Below, in pieces: positions 27,264 through 36,611 of a stretch of 64,000 nt of DNA. A program made the position numbers and the translations under genes. The stretch spans positions 1-64,000 of the forward strand of contig JAFAMD010000012.1 in the NCBI GenBank assembly GCA_019233755.1, written 5' to 3'. Within the stretch, counting starts at the first letter, position 1, and the number at the start of each line of letters is the position of its first letter. The stretch is from Acidobacteriaceae bacterium (GTDB taxonomy: Bacteria; Acidobacteriota; Terriglobia; Bryobacterales; Bryobacteraceae). The notes under the pieces are model-generated. The model was not told where the DNA came from. It saw nothing but the letters and a program-made list of their open reading frames with translations, and ran no database searches.

Positions 27264-28748
27264 ATGTCTGATACAACCACTGTAGTGCCGTTCACGAACC
27301 AAGATTTGCCGGCGGATCGTGTCAGTCCGCCCGAGCGCCGGCGAATTCTCGTCATCGATGACGAGGCCGACATTCGCGAGAGCCTCGAACTGCTGCTCAC
27401 CGGAGAAAACTATCACGTCGAGCTCGCCGAGAATGCCACCACGGGTCTCCATAAGTTCGAGTCCGGCAATTATGATCTCGTCCTCCTCGACCTCATGATG
27501 CCCGACAGGTCCGGGATGGAGGTTCTGTCCGACATCCGCCTGCGGGATTCGGATACACCGGTGTTTATGCTCACCGCGTACGGCTCCGTCGAAGTCGCGG
27601 TGCGCGCGCTCAAGTCGGGCGCGAACGATTATTTCGCCAAGCCCTGGGATAACGAAAAGCTCCTCATTGAGATCGATCGAATGATCTCGAAGGGACGCCT
27701 CGAGCGGGAAAACACGCAGCTCAAGCGCGCCCTGAAACAGCGGTACGCCTTCCCGAACATCGTCGGCAAGAGCGAGCGCATGATTCGTTTGCTCGATCAG
27801 GTCGCGCAGGTCGCGCCCAGCCGCGCCACCATCCTCATCACTGGCGAGACCGGCACCGGAAAAGAGCTCATCGCCAAAGCCATTCACGCGCACTCTGCCC
27901 GCGCGGATCAGATGTTCGTTCCCGTTAACAGCGGCTCCTTGCCGTCCGAGTTGCTCGAATCCATCCTCTTCGGGCACGTCAAGGGATCCTTCACCGGGGC
28001 GATCGCCAATCGGAAGGGCCTGTTTGAAACCGCCAATCGCGGCACCATTTTCTTCGACGAAATCGGTACCGTCGGTCCCGAAATACAGGTCAAGCTGCTT
28101 CGCGTCCTTCAGGACCGCGAATTCATGCCCCTCGGTTCAAACGAAAGCATCCGCGTGGACGTCCGCATCATAGCGGCCACCAACGCCGACCTCCGCAAGC
28201 TCGTCGACGAGGGTAAATTCCGCGAAGATCTCTTTTACCGCCTGAATGTCATCAACCTCAATCTCCCTCCGCTGCGCGAACGCAAGGATGACATCCCCCT
28301 CCTCGTCGATTACTTCTTCACCCGCTACTGCCGCGAGAATGAAAAGTTCCTGAACAGCGAGGGCCGGTCGGTGCTCGCCTTTGAGCCCGAAGCAATGCAG
28401 ATCCTGATAGAGCACTCCTGGCCCGGCAATGTGCGCGAGCTCGAAAATGTCGTCGAGCGCGCGGTAGTGCTGACGACCTCGACTTCGGTTCCGGCCCACG
28501 TACTCCCGGACCACTTGCAGACGGCGAGCGGTATGCGCATATCGCGCGATAATAACGGCATGCTCGCTTCCGACGCTTCGCTGTTTGAAATCGTCGCCGA
28601 CTTCGAGCGCCGCAAAATCATCGAAGCGCTGGAAGCCGCCGGCTACAGTCAGACCGAAGCCGCCGAAGCTCTGCGTATCCCGCTTTCAACATTGAATCAG
28701 AAGATCAAGCGCCTGAACATCGACGTAAAGCGCCGCCCAAATCACTAA
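27264..28748 (+). CDS. sigma-54-dependent response regulator, NtrC family
   Basis: The 494-residue protein has a receiver domain with acidic pocket DDE (32-34), phosphoacceptor Asp76 (LLDLMMPD) and Lys126 (YFAKPW), an AAA+ sigma-54 activator domain with Walker A GETGTGKE (194-201), Walker B FFDEIG (263-268) and an FIS-type HTH (YSQTEAAEALRIPLSTLNQKI). The sigma-54 contact loop reads GSFTGA (241-246) instead of GAFTGA, and VNCG is VNSG. ATG 27264 begins just after the kinase gene; longer starts would run inside the kinase. Targets are unknown. Confidence 0.9.
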   Translation: MSDTTTVVPFTNQDLPADRVSPPERRRILVIDDEADIRESLELLLTGENYHVELAENATTGLHKFESGNYDLVLLDLMMPDRSGMEVLSDIRLRDSDTPVFMLTAYGSVEVAVRALKSGANDYFAKPWDNEKLLIEIDRMISKGRLERENTQLKRALKQRYAFPNIVGKSERMIRLLDQVAQVAPSRATILITGETGTGKELIAKAIHAHSARADQMFVPVNSGSLPSELLESILFGHVKGSFTGAIANRKGLFETANRGTIFFDEIGTVGPEIQVKLLRVLQDREFMPLGSNESIRVDVRIIAATNADLRKLVDEGKFREDLFYRLNVINLNLPPLRERKDDIPLLVDYFFTRYCRENEKFLNSEGRSVLAFEPEAMQILIEHSWPGNVRELENVVERAVVLTTSTSVPAHVLPDHLQTASGMRISRDNNGMLASDASLFEIVADFERRKIIEALEAAGYSQTEAAEALRIPLSTLNQKIKRLNIDVKRRPNH

Positions 28749-28774
28749 ATGCACTAAATGGAATGCACTAAATG
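28743..28774 (+). repeat. three copies of CACTAAATG at the end of the NtrC gene
   Basis: CACTAAATG occurs at 28743-28751, 28752-28760 and 28766-28774. The first copy holds the stop codon of the regulator gene. The same CTAAATG element occurs just before the dispersed repeat at 37624, so it may be part of a larger repeat. Confidence 0.7.
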
Positions 28775-28792
28775 TGCACTCTACTCTCTCTC

Positions 28793-28839
28793 AAAATGGG
28801 GACGGTCGCACATTTTTTCTGATTCTCCTCGGAAAACCG
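28793..28839 (+). repeat. dispersed intergenic repeat, copy 2
   Basis: Starts with AAAATGGGGACGGTCGCAC and continues CATTTTTTCTGATTCTCC TCGGAAAACCG. It aligns over about 46 bp with copy 3 at 37624-37670 with only a few differences, and shares the first 22 bp with copy 1. Confidence 0.85.
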
Positions 28840-28939
28840 GAAGCCTCCATTCCCCTAAGCTCGCTTCAAGCTTCAGGCTCCGCACCGAACTCGCGGCCTT
28901 GATAAGCCCGCGTCAAGCCTCAAATACAGTAGATAAGGA

Positions 28940-29635
28940 ATGAACTCAAAGCCACTTGCCGCATCGCTGTTCACGCTGGCACTCACTCTCTCCCCGGCCG
29001 TTGCCGCCGATCAGGATTGGCCGAATCTCGCCCGCTATGCAGCCGACAACGCCAAGGTCGCGCCTCCCGCGCCGGGCGAGAATCACGTCGTGTTCATGGG
29101 CGATTCCATCACCGATGCCTGGGGCCGCTCCGTCGGCCGGTTCTTTCCCGGCAAGCCTTACATAAACCGCGGCATCAGCGGCCAGACCACCCCCCAGATG
29201 CTGATCCGTTTCCGTCCTGATGTCATTAAGCTGCAGCCAAAGGTAGTGGTGATTCTCGCCGGCACCAATGATATCGCCGGCAACACCGGCCCCGAGACGC
29301 TGGAGGAGATCGAAGGCAACCTGGAGTCCATGGCACAGCTCTCGCAGGCGAACAACATTCGCGTGGTCCTTGCTTCCGTCATGCCCGTCTGCGATTGCTT
29401 CAAGGATCAGACCACCCGACGCCCACCCGACAAAATCGTCGCACTCAATACCTGGATCAGGAACTACGCTGCCGGCCACGGCATCGTCTACCTCGACTAC
29501 TACGCCGCCATGGCCGACGACCATGGTCTCCTGAAGAAGGATTTGACCTACGATGGCCTGCATCCCAACCCAGCCGGTTACGACGTGATGGCTCCTCTAG
29601 CGCAGCAGGCAATCGACCAGGCTCTGACAAAATAG
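28940..29635 (+). CDS. secreted SGNH/GDSL hydrolase
   Basis: The 231-residue protein has a signal peptide (LAASLFTLALTLSPAVA) and the four SGNH blocks: GDSITD (Ser nucleophile), a Gly in NRGISGQTT, GTNDIAG (Asn) and the catalytic Asp-His pair in DGLHPN. Members deacylate lipids, acetylated sugars or polysaccharides. The neighbouring alpha-glucan operon starts 34 bp later, so a role in glucan or trehalose ester turnover is possible but not shown. It starts at ATG 28940. Confidence 0.85.
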   Translation: MNSKPLAASLFTLALTLSPAVAADQDWPNLARYAADNAKVAPPAPGENHVVFMGDSITDAWGRSVGRFFPGKPYINRGISGQTTPQMLIRFRPDVIKLQPKVVVILAGTNDIAGNTGPETLEEIEGNLESMAQLSQANNIRVVLASVMPVCDCFKDQTTRRPPDKIVALNTWIRNYAAGHGIVYLDYYAAMADDHGLLKKDLTYDGLHPNPAGYDVMAPLAQQAIDQALTK

Positions 29636-29658
29636 CCGCACGTGGTAGCTTCTCATGT

Positions 29659-29664
29659 GGAGGG
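29659..29664 (+). promoter_or_regulatory. Shine-Dalgarno site fixing the glgA TTG start
   Basis: GGAGGG lies 5 bases before TTG 29670. An ATG exists at 29655, but it overlaps this site and would add five residues before the normal start of the family, so TTG is preferred. Confidence 0.75.
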
Positions 29665-29669
29665 CTGCC

Positions 29670-30896
29670 TTGCGAGCCGGACTCTTTACCCGCGAATACC
29701 CGCCCTACGTTTACGGCGGCGCCGGAGTTCACGTCGAATACCTGAGCCGTGAGCTCGCTAAGAAAATTGAGGTGGAGGTCCACTGCTGGGGCGATCAGCA
29801 GTCTGACGGCGGCAAGCTCCACGTTCGTGGCGCCCAGCCTTGGAGCGAAATCAGCAACGGCACCGAAGCCAAATTCAAAGCTGCTCTTGAAGCCCTCAGC
29901 CTGAATCTGACGCAAGTCAAGGCGCTCGCCGGTATCCAGATCGTCCATACTCACACCTGGTACGTCTCCATGGCCGGTTTCCTCGCCAAGAAGCTGTACA
30001 ACATTCCATTCGTGCTCACCACTCATAGCCTTGAGCCGCTGCGCGCCTGGAAAGCCGAGCAGCTTGGCAGTGGCTATGCCATGAGCTCCTGGATGGAGCG
30101 AACGGCCATCCTCGATGCCGACGCAGTCATTGCTGTCTCAAACGGCACCAGGGAAGACATTCTGCGCTCATACGCCGTTTCGCCCGAACGCATCCACGTC
30201 ATTTACAACGGCATCGACCTGAACGAGTACCGCAAGACAAATGAGACTTCAGCGCTTGTCGCTCACGCTGTCGACCCGCACGTTCCTTATGTTCTTTTCG
30301 TCGGTCGCATAACGCGCCAGAAAGGCGTCACGCACCTCGTTGACGCCATTCGTTACCTGCCTCGCGATACCCGGGTCGTCTTATGCGCTGGCGCCCCCGA
30401 CACTCCGGAGATTGCCGCCGAAATGCGCAGCAAAGTCGAGGAAGCGCGCCGGCACAATCCAAACATCGTATGGATCGAGAAGATGGTGAGTAAGCCGGAA
30501 GTGATTCAGCTCTACAGCCACGCACGCGTGTTCTGTTGTCCGTCCGTCTACGAACCCTTCGGCATTATCAATCTCGAAGCGATGGCCTGTGGGTCGCCCG
30601 TTGTGGCGAGCGCCACCGGCGGTATTAAGGAAGTGGTCGTCGACGGCGAAACCGGCTATCTCGTTCCCTTTGAACAGGACTCTGTCACCAGCTTTCCCAT
30701 CCATCCCGACCGCTTCGCCCAGGATCTCGCCGCCCGGATTTCCCAACTCCTCGAAGATCCTGAGAAATGCCGGCGCTTTGGCGATGCGGGCAGAAAACGC
30801 GTCGAAGATAAATTTAGCTGGTCATCCATTGCAGACCAGACCATCGCTCTCTACCAACGCCTCATCGATGAGGTAAAGTCCCGGCCATCCTCCTGA
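29670..30896 (+). CDS. glgA: GT4 glycogen synthase / maltose-1-phosphate synthase GlgM-like
   Basis: The protein (408 residues from TTG 29670) is a GT-B glycosyltransferase of the actinobacterial GlgA type. It has the N-terminal YPPYVYGGAGVHV loop for acceptor binding, HTHTWYV, the GT4 donor motif KPEVIQLYSHA and the E-x7-E pair in YEPFGIINLEAMA. Enzymes of this class (GlgM in mycobacteria) use ADP-glucose and glucose-1-phosphate to make maltose-1-phosphate. It is followed directly by glgE, which consumes that product, so GlgM activity is the likely role here. No GlgC is in the window. Confidence 0.85.
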   Translation: MRAGLFTREYPPYVYGGAGVHVEYLSRELAKKIEVEVHCWGDQQSDGGKLHVRGAQPWSEISNGTEAKFKAALEALSLNLTQVKALAGIQIVHTHTWYVSMAGFLAKKLYNIPFVLTTHSLEPLRAWKAEQLGSGYAMSSWMERTAILDADAVIAVSNGTREDILRSYAVSPERIHVIYNGIDLNEYRKTNETSALVAHAVDPHVPYVLFVGRITRQKGVTHLVDAIRYLPRDTRVVLCAGAPDTPEIAAEMRSKVEEARRHNPNIVWIEKMVSKPEVIQLYSHARVFCCPSVYEPFGIINLEAMACGSPVVASATGGIKEVVVDGETGYLVPFEQDSVTSFPIHPDRFAQDLAARISQLLEDPEKCRRFGDAGRKRVEDKFSWSSIADQTIALYQRLIDEVKSRPSS

Positions 30897-30926
30897 TTTG
30901 AAGACTGAGCTGATTTGAACACTGAG
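30893..30926 (+). repeat. 17-bp tandem duplication between glgA and glgE
   Basis: CTGATTTGAAGACTGAG (30893-30909) is repeated as CTGATTTGAACACTGAG (30910-30926) with one change. The first copy contains the glgA stop codon, and the second ends 19 bp before the glgE start. Confidence 0.85.
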
Positions 30927-30945
30927 AAAGATAAAATCGCCACAC

Positions 30946-32940
30946 ATGCCAACACAGCAGGACGGACGCAGAAGAGTCATCATCGAAAGCGTTTCCCCGG
31001 AGATAGACGGCGGCAGATTTCCTGCCAAGCGGACTATCGGCGACACGGTGCACATCGAAGCCGACATCTTCACCGACGGCCATGACTCCATTGCGGCAGC
31101 CGTCCTCTACCGTCACGAAAGTTCGCCCGCCTGGCTTGAGCGGCCGATGAAGCCGCTGGTGAATGACCGCTGGGCCGGCGAGTTTCCGGTGTCTCAACTG
31201 GGCCGCTATCGCTTCACCGTGCATGGTTGGGTCGACCATTGGGAGACTTGGCGGCGTGATCTTCTCAAGCGCATTGCCGCCAACAGCGATACGCCTGTCG
31301 ACTACCTGATCGGTGCGAATCTCATCAGCGAGGCAGCCGAACGCGCGAAAGGGCCCGATCACGATTGGCTCGAGCAGAAAGCCGGCCTTTTACGCACTGA
31401 CAAAGATTCGGAGACGCGTCGAACCCTCGCAACCGATTCCGCTCTCGATGAAGTGGTTCTTCGCTATCCCGACCGCCGCTTTGCGACCGAATATGACCGC
31501 GAGATCATCATCGTGGTCGATCCCGTGCGCGCGCGCTTTAGTGCATGGTACGAGCTCTTCCCACGCTCCACTGCGCCTGAGCCCGGCCGGCATGGCACGC
31601 TGGCCGATTGCGAAGCGCGCCTGCCCGACATCGCGGAAATGGGCTTTGATGTCGTCTACCTTCCGCCCATCCATCCCATCGGCTCCACCTTTCGGAAAGG
31701 CAAAAATAATTCCGTGGTGGCCGCGTCCGACGATGTCGGCAGTCCATGGGCGATCGGGGCGCCCGAGGGTGGGCACAAGTCTGTCCATCCCGCTCTCGGC
31801 ACCCTCGACGATTTCCGCCGCCTCGTCAAGCGTGCCTCCGATCTCAACCTGCAAATCGCCCTGGACATCGCCTTTCAGGTCTCTCCCGACCATCCCTACG
31901 TCAATGGGCACGAAGAGTGGTTTCGCAGTCGGCCGGACGGCACCATCCAGTACGCCGAGAATCCGCCCAAGAAGTATCAGGATATTTATCCCTTCGATTT
32001 CGAAACTCCGAAATGGCACGAACTCTGGCATGAGCTGAAGAGCATCTTCAAGTTCTGGATGGATCAGGGCGTGCGGATCTTTCGCGTCGATAATCCTCAC
32101 ACCAAGGCCTTCCCTTTCTGGGAATGGTGCATCACAGAGCTCAAACGCGAAGCTCCCGACGTTCTTTTCCTTTCGGAAGCGTTCACGCGGCCCAAAATTA
32201 TGTACCGGCTCGCCAAGCTCGGCTTCAGCCAGTCTTATACCTATTTCCCGTGGCGCAACGCCAAATATGAGCTGCAGGCGTACTTGACGGAGCTCACCAA
32301 AACCCAGGTTCGTGACTATTTCCGCCCGAATCAGTGGCCGAACACGCCCGATATTTTGACTGAATTTCTGCAAATCGGCAGCCGTGCCGCCTTCGTAATC
32401 CGCCTTCTGCTGGCCGCCACACTTGGCGCCAACTACGGCATGTATGGCCCCGCATTCGAGCTGATGGAAAGCCGTCCGGTCCGGCCGGGCAGCGAAGAAT
32501 ATCTGGATTCCGAAAAGTATCAGATCCGCCATTGGGAGCTCGACCGCGCCGACAGCCTGCGTGAGCTCATCACGCTCGTGAACAGTATTCGCCGCGAAAA
32601 TCCGGCGCTGCAAAACGACTGGTCTCTCGAGTTTCATCCGGTGGATAACGACCAGCTCATTTGCTACAGCAAGCGTTCCGAGGATGGCTCGAACCTTATC
32701 GTTACCTTGGTCAATCTCGATCCGCACTACAAGCAGGGTGGCTTTATCGATCTTCCTCTCGACCAGCTCAAAATCGACGAAAAACATCCCTATCAGGCAA
32801 ACGATCTCCTCACCGGCGCGCGCTACGTTTGGACAGGCAGGCGAAACTATGTGGAATTGGACCCGGCCAGCGTGTCTGGCCACATTCTTCGCATCCGCCG
32901 GCGCCTCCGCGTCGAAACCGATTTCGAATATTTCCTCTGA
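30946..32940 (+). CDS. glgE: alpha-1,4-glucan:maltose-1-phosphate maltosyltransferase
   Basis: GlgE (GH13_3) extends alpha-1,4-glucan with maltosyl units from maltose-1-phosphate. The 664-residue protein has the N-terminal beta domain, the insert helices and the TIM barrel with nucleophile Asp382 (RVDNPHTK) and acid Glu411 (LSEAF), spaced as in Streptomyces GlgE. DVVYLPPIHPIG and PKKYQDIYP are family-specific blocks. It sits between GlgA/GlgM and maltokinase, both of which can supply maltose-1-phosphate, so it is the central enzyme of the operon. Confidence 0.95.
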   Translation: MPTQQDGRRRVIIESVSPEIDGGRFPAKRTIGDTVHIEADIFTDGHDSIAAAVLYRHESSPAWLERPMKPLVNDRWAGEFPVSQLGRYRFTVHGWVDHWETWRRDLLKRIAANSDTPVDYLIGANLISEAAERAKGPDHDWLEQKAGLLRTDKDSETRRTLATDSALDEVVLRYPDRRFATEYDREIIIVVDPVRARFSAWYELFPRSTAPEPGRHGTLADCEARLPDIAEMGFDVVYLPPIHPIGSTFRKGKNNSVVAASDDVGSPWAIGAPEGGHKSVHPALGTLDDFRRLVKRASDLNLQIALDIAFQVSPDHPYVNGHEEWFRSRPDGTIQYAENPPKKYQDIYPFDFETPKWHELWHELKSIFKFWMDQGVRIFRVDNPHTKAFPFWEWCITELKREAPDVLFLSEAFTRPKIMYRLAKLGFSQSYTYFPWRNAKYELQAYLTELTKTQVRDYFRPNQWPNTPDILTEFLQIGSRAAFVIRLLLAATLGANYGMYGPAFELMESRPVRPGSEEYLDSEKYQIRHWELDRADSLRELITLVNSIRRENPALQNDWSLEFHPVDNDQLICYSKRSEDGSNLIVTLVNLDPHYKQGGFIDLPLDQLKIDEKHPYQANDLLTGARYVWTGRRNYVELDPASVSGHILRIRRRLRVETDFEYFL

Positions 32941-32973
32941 AGCGTCTCCTTTTCCGGAGGGTCGATATCTGTC

Positions 32974-34599
32974 ATGACGAGCGAAACACCGCGAATCGAG
33001 GTCGAATCCTGGAGCCAACCGCTGCCGGAAACCGTCGTCGGCCAGCTCGAGAAATTGCTCCCCGGCTATATCGTGAGCCGGCGTTGGTATCGTGCCAAGG
33101 CCCAGACCATTGAACAGCTCTCAGTGTCCGACGTGATCCCCGTCACATCTTCCGATTTTGTTCTGGCAATTGATATTCGCTATTCCGGCGATTCCTGTAG
33201 CACTTATCTACTCCCGATATCGCTCGAACCAGATCCGGCGGATCACGAGGTGCTTGCCTTTCTGCGCGGCCCCGGCGGCGAGCAGCGCGCTGTAATCAAT
33301 GCGCTCGACGGCCGGCGGTTTCGCGACCTGATGCTGAAGGCCATCGCCTGCCAGTCAGTCTACGAAGGCCCGCGCGGCGTGCTCAAGACCTCTCAAACGA
33401 GCGCTCTTGGCGAATATTGCGGCGATACACTGCCGCCCCTTGAGAGTTTCGTCTCCCGCGCGGAGCAGAGCAACACCTCCGTTATTTATGGCGACCGTTT
33501 CATCCTGAAGCTCTTTCGCAAGATCGAATCGGGCATCAATCCGGATATCGAAATCGGCACCTTCTTGACGGAACACGGCTTCCGGCACACTCCTGCCGTT
33601 CTTGGCGCCTGTGAATACCGCACCCGCGATAACGGTGCCGTCTATGCCGTCGCTATTCTCCAGCAGTTTGTGAAAAACGAAGGCGACGCCTGGAAATACA
33701 CCCTCGACTCGCTCCATGCCTTCTTCAGCCGCGCTCTTGCGCTCGGCGATAAGCCGGAGCTGTTCGAACTTGCCAACCGGCACCCGCTGGCCTTAATGGA
33801 TCAGCCGCTCTCTCGCGAGGCGCGCGGCGTCTTGGGGGACTATCTTGCATCCGCCGAACTGCTGGGCAAGCGCACCGCGCAGTTGCACGCGGACCTGGCG
33901 GATCCCCGCGGCGGTCCTGACTTCGCGCCCGAGCCTGTGACCGGCCACGAGCGGCAGCGCGTGTACGAAGACATGCTGGGCGAAGCCCGGAACTCTTTCG
34001 AAACTTTGCGTCGCAAGCAACCCTCGCTCGGCGGTCCCGCCGCCGAAAGCGCACGCCAGGTCTTAGAGCTCGAAGCTGAAATCACCGCGCGATTTTTCGC
34101 CCTTCGCGACTTTCCGCTGAGCACCCTCCGCATTCGTCATCACGGCGATTACCATCTCGGGCAAGTGCTCTTTACGGGCGAGGACTTCATGATCATCGAC
34201 TTCGAAGGCGAACCCGCACGGCCGCTTTCCGAGCGCCGCTCAAAAGCCCTCGCCGTTCGCGATGTCGCCGGCATGGTGCGCTCTTTTGAGTACGCGGCCT
34301 TTGCCGCGCTGTTCGGGCAGATCGAGGGCGTGCCGTCTGATGCTGCCTCGCTCGCTTCTGTCGAGCGTTGGGCCGCCTTTTGGAATAGCTTCATCAGCGC
34401 TGCCTACCTTCGTTCCTATTTCGCGGAATCGCAGAACCTTCCGTTTGTGCCGGCTTCCGCGGAGGAACGCCGCATTCAGCTCGATGCGTTCGTTCTGCAA
34501 AAGGCACTGTACGAAGTGTCTTACGAACTGAACAACCGGCCGGACTGGGTCCGCATCCCGCTGCGCGGCATCCTGACCCTCATGCGGTCACTCCGATGA
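32974..34599 (+). CDS. mak: maltokinase
   Basis: The 541-residue protein is a eukaryotic-like kinase fold of the Mak/Pep2 type and phosphorylates maltose at C1 to give maltose-1-phosphate. Visible are an N-terminal cap domain (LPGYIVSRRWYRAKA, about 30-45), the catalytic loop HHGDYHLGQVLF and the metal-binding DFEGEP. C-terminal helices complete the fold. Unlike in many actinobacteria it is not fused to TreS, and no TreS gene lies in the operon. It starts 33 bp after glgE and is followed 54 bp later by glgB. Confidence 0.92.
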   Translation: MTSETPRIEVESWSQPLPETVVGQLEKLLPGYIVSRRWYRAKAQTIEQLSVSDVIPVTSSDFVLAIDIRYSGDSCSTYLLPISLEPDPADHEVLAFLRGPGGEQRAVINALDGRRFRDLMLKAIACQSVYEGPRGVLKTSQTSALGEYCGDTLPPLESFVSRAEQSNTSVIYGDRFILKLFRKIESGINPDIEIGTFLTEHGFRHTPAVLGACEYRTRDNGAVYAVAILQQFVKNEGDAWKYTLDSLHAFFSRALALGDKPELFELANRHPLALMDQPLSREARGVLGDYLASAELLGKRTAQLHADLADPRGGPDFAPEPVTGHERQRVYEDMLGEARNSFETLRRKQPSLGGPAAESARQVLELEAEITARFFALRDFPLSTLRIRHHGDYHLGQVLFTGEDFMIIDFEGEPARPLSERRSKALAVRDVAGMVRSFEYAAFAALFGQIEGVPSDAASLASVERWAAFWNSFISAAYLRSYFAESQNLPFVPASAEERRIQLDAFVLQKALYEVSYELNNRPDWVRIPLRGILTLMRSLR

Positions 34600-34653
34600 T
34601 GGAATTTTCAACCGGGCTCTCGCATCATTCTTTTCTGACCAACCTCATTCCCC

Positions 34654-36555
34654 ATGGCAACCTCGACCAGAATTCTGAATGAAAACGACGCTTACCTTTT
34701 CCAGGAAGGTACCCACGCCAAAATGGCGGAGGTTCTCGGTGCGCACTTTCGAAGCGACCAGGGCGGGACGCAATTTGGGGTATGGGCCCCCAATGCCCGC
34801 TCTGTATCGGTCATAGGCGACTTCAACGCTTGGAACCAAGACGCCCATTCGCTTTCACGCGAGGCTGCCGGGATCTGGCAGGGGTTCGTCCCCGGCGCAT
34901 ACCCGGGAGCGCATTACAAGTACCACATCGTGTCGCAGAATAAGTACGTCGTCGATAAGGCAGATCCCTACGGCTTCTTTCACGACACGCCGCCGCGCAC
35001 CTCCTCCATCATCTGGGACCTGGGTTACGAGTGGCACGATCAGGAATGGATGGCACGGCGGGCAGCCGCCAACAGCCTCGCCGCTCCGATTTCGATCTAT
35101 GAAGTCCACCTTGGCTCCTGGCACACCGTCGCCGCGGAAGGCGATCGCCCCCTCACCTACCGTGAACTCACGGACCAGTTGATTCCTTACGTGAAGGAAA
35201 TGGGGTTCACGCATGTCGAATTCATGCCCGTCATGGAGCACCCCTTTTACGGCTCTTGGGGCTATCAGACTACCGGCTACTACGCTCCCACTAGTCGCTA
35301 TGGAACCCCGCAGGATTTCATGTACCTCATCGATCGCTTTCATCAGGAGGGCATTGGTGTCATCCTCGATTGGGTGCCGTCGCATTTCCCGCAAGACGAG
35401 CACGGCCTCGGCTTCTTCGATGGCATGCACGAATACGAGCCCGCTGATCCGCGCCGCGGCATCCATCCGGATTGGAACAGCTTTATCTTCGATTACAGCC
35501 GCGGCGAAGTGCGCAGCTTTCTTCTTAGCAGTGCCCTGTTCTGGCTCGATAGGTACCACGCCGACGGCCTTCGCGTGGATGCCGTTGCCTCCATGCTCTA
35601 CCTCGACTACTCGCGCAAGGCGGGCGAGTGGGTGCCGAACCAGTACGGTGGCCGCGAAAACCTCGATGCCATCGCCTTCCTTCGCCGTTTGAATGAGGAC
35701 GTCTACCGGGTGCATCCCGATGTTCAAACCATCGCCGAGGAGTCCACCGCCTGGCCCATGGTTTCAAAACCCACCTACATCGGCGGCCTGGGTTTCGGCT
35801 TCAAGTGGGACATGGGCTGGATGCACGACACGCTCTTATACATTTCGCAGGATCCCTTCTTCCGCAAGTACCACCACCACGAACTGACCTTCCGGCTCGT
35901 CTACGCCTTCAACGAGAACTTTGTACTGCCTCTCTCGCACGACGAAGTCGTATACGGCAAACGATCGCTCATTAACAAAATGCCTGGAGACGACTGGCAG
36001 AAATTCGCCAACCTGCGATTGCTGTTCGCTTATATGTGTGCCCAGCCCGGCAAGAAGTTGCTCTTCATGGGCGGCGAGTTCGGCCAGTGGAGTGAGTGGA
36101 AGCACGATGGCAGCCTTGATTGGAATCTGCTCCAGTGGGATACACACGCTGGTATCCGCCTCCTGGTAGGCGACCTGAACAATCTGTACCGTTCCGAAGT
36201 GTCCCTCCACACCTCGGAGAACACCTCCGCCAGCTTCGAATGGATCGACGTGCACGATGCCGAGAAAAACGTGCTCAGCTTCCTGCGCAAGGGCCGCAGC
36301 GAGGACGAACGCATCGCCGTCGTCTGCAATTTCAGCCCGGTCCCGCGCGCCAACTATCGAATCGGCGTGCCGGCCAAAGGTTTTTGGAAGGAGATTTTGA
36401 ACACCGATGCGCGCCAGTACGGCGGCACCGGGCGCGGTAACTTCGGAGGCGTCGAAACCGTGCCTATTCCTCTGCACGGCCGAAATTATTCGCTGACCAT
36501 CGATCTTCCTCCGCTTGCGGCCGTTTTCTTCCGCCTGGATGTGTCCGCATCCTGA
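34654..36555 (+). CDS. glgB: 1,4-alpha-glucan branching enzyme, short form
   Basis: This second GlgB has 633 residues and lacks the N1 domain found in the copy at 3839-6070. It starts with the CBM48 region ([20 protein letters not shown]) and has the GH13 barrel with Asp309 in [11 protein letters not shown] and the Glu in AEEST (about 362). SHDEVVYGK is kept. The two paralogs are about as similar as different GlgB clades, and this one sits in the GlgE operon, so it probably branches the GlgE product during or after elongation. Confidence 0.93.
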   Translation: MATSTRILNENDAYLFQEGTHAKMAEVLGAHFRSDQGGTQFGVWAPNARSVSVIGDFNAWNQDAHSLSREAAGIWQGFVPGAYPGAHYKYHIVSQNKYVVDKADPYGFFHDTPPRTSSIIWDLGYEWHDQEWMARRAAANSLAAPISIYEVHLGSWHTVAAEGDRPLTYRELTDQLIPYVKEMGFTHVEFMPVMEHPFYGSWGYQTTGYYAPTSRYGTPQDFMYLIDRFHQEGIGVILDWVPSHFPQDEHGLGFFDGMHEYEPADPRRGIHPDWNSFIFDYSRGEVRSFLLSSALFWLDRYHADGLRVDAVASMLYLDYSRKAGEWVPNQYGGRENLDAIAFLRRLNEDVYRVHPDVQTIAEESTAWPMVSKPTYIGGLGFGFKWDMGWMHDTLLYISQDPFFRKYHHHELTFRLVYAFNENFVLPLSHDEVVYGKRSLINKMPGDDWQKFANLRLLFAYMCAQPGKKLLFMGGEFGQWSEWKHDGSLDWNLLQWDTHAGIRLLVGDLNNLYRSEVSLHTSENTSASFEWIDVHDAEKNVLSFLRKGRSEDERIAVVCNFSPVPRANYRIGVPAKGFWKEILNTDARQYGGTGRGNFGGVETVPIPLHGRNYSLTIDLPPLAAVFFRLDVSAS

Positions 36556-36611
36556 AGAAGAGCATCCCGATGAAAAGCAACGTCCGTGATATACTCCCGC
36601 AGGTACACTAC

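Noticed and set aside
31390..33018. 542-codon open frame opposite glgE
   Set aside because: GlgE is unambiguous with catalytic residues at expected spacing; the antisense frame is a GC-rich shadow.
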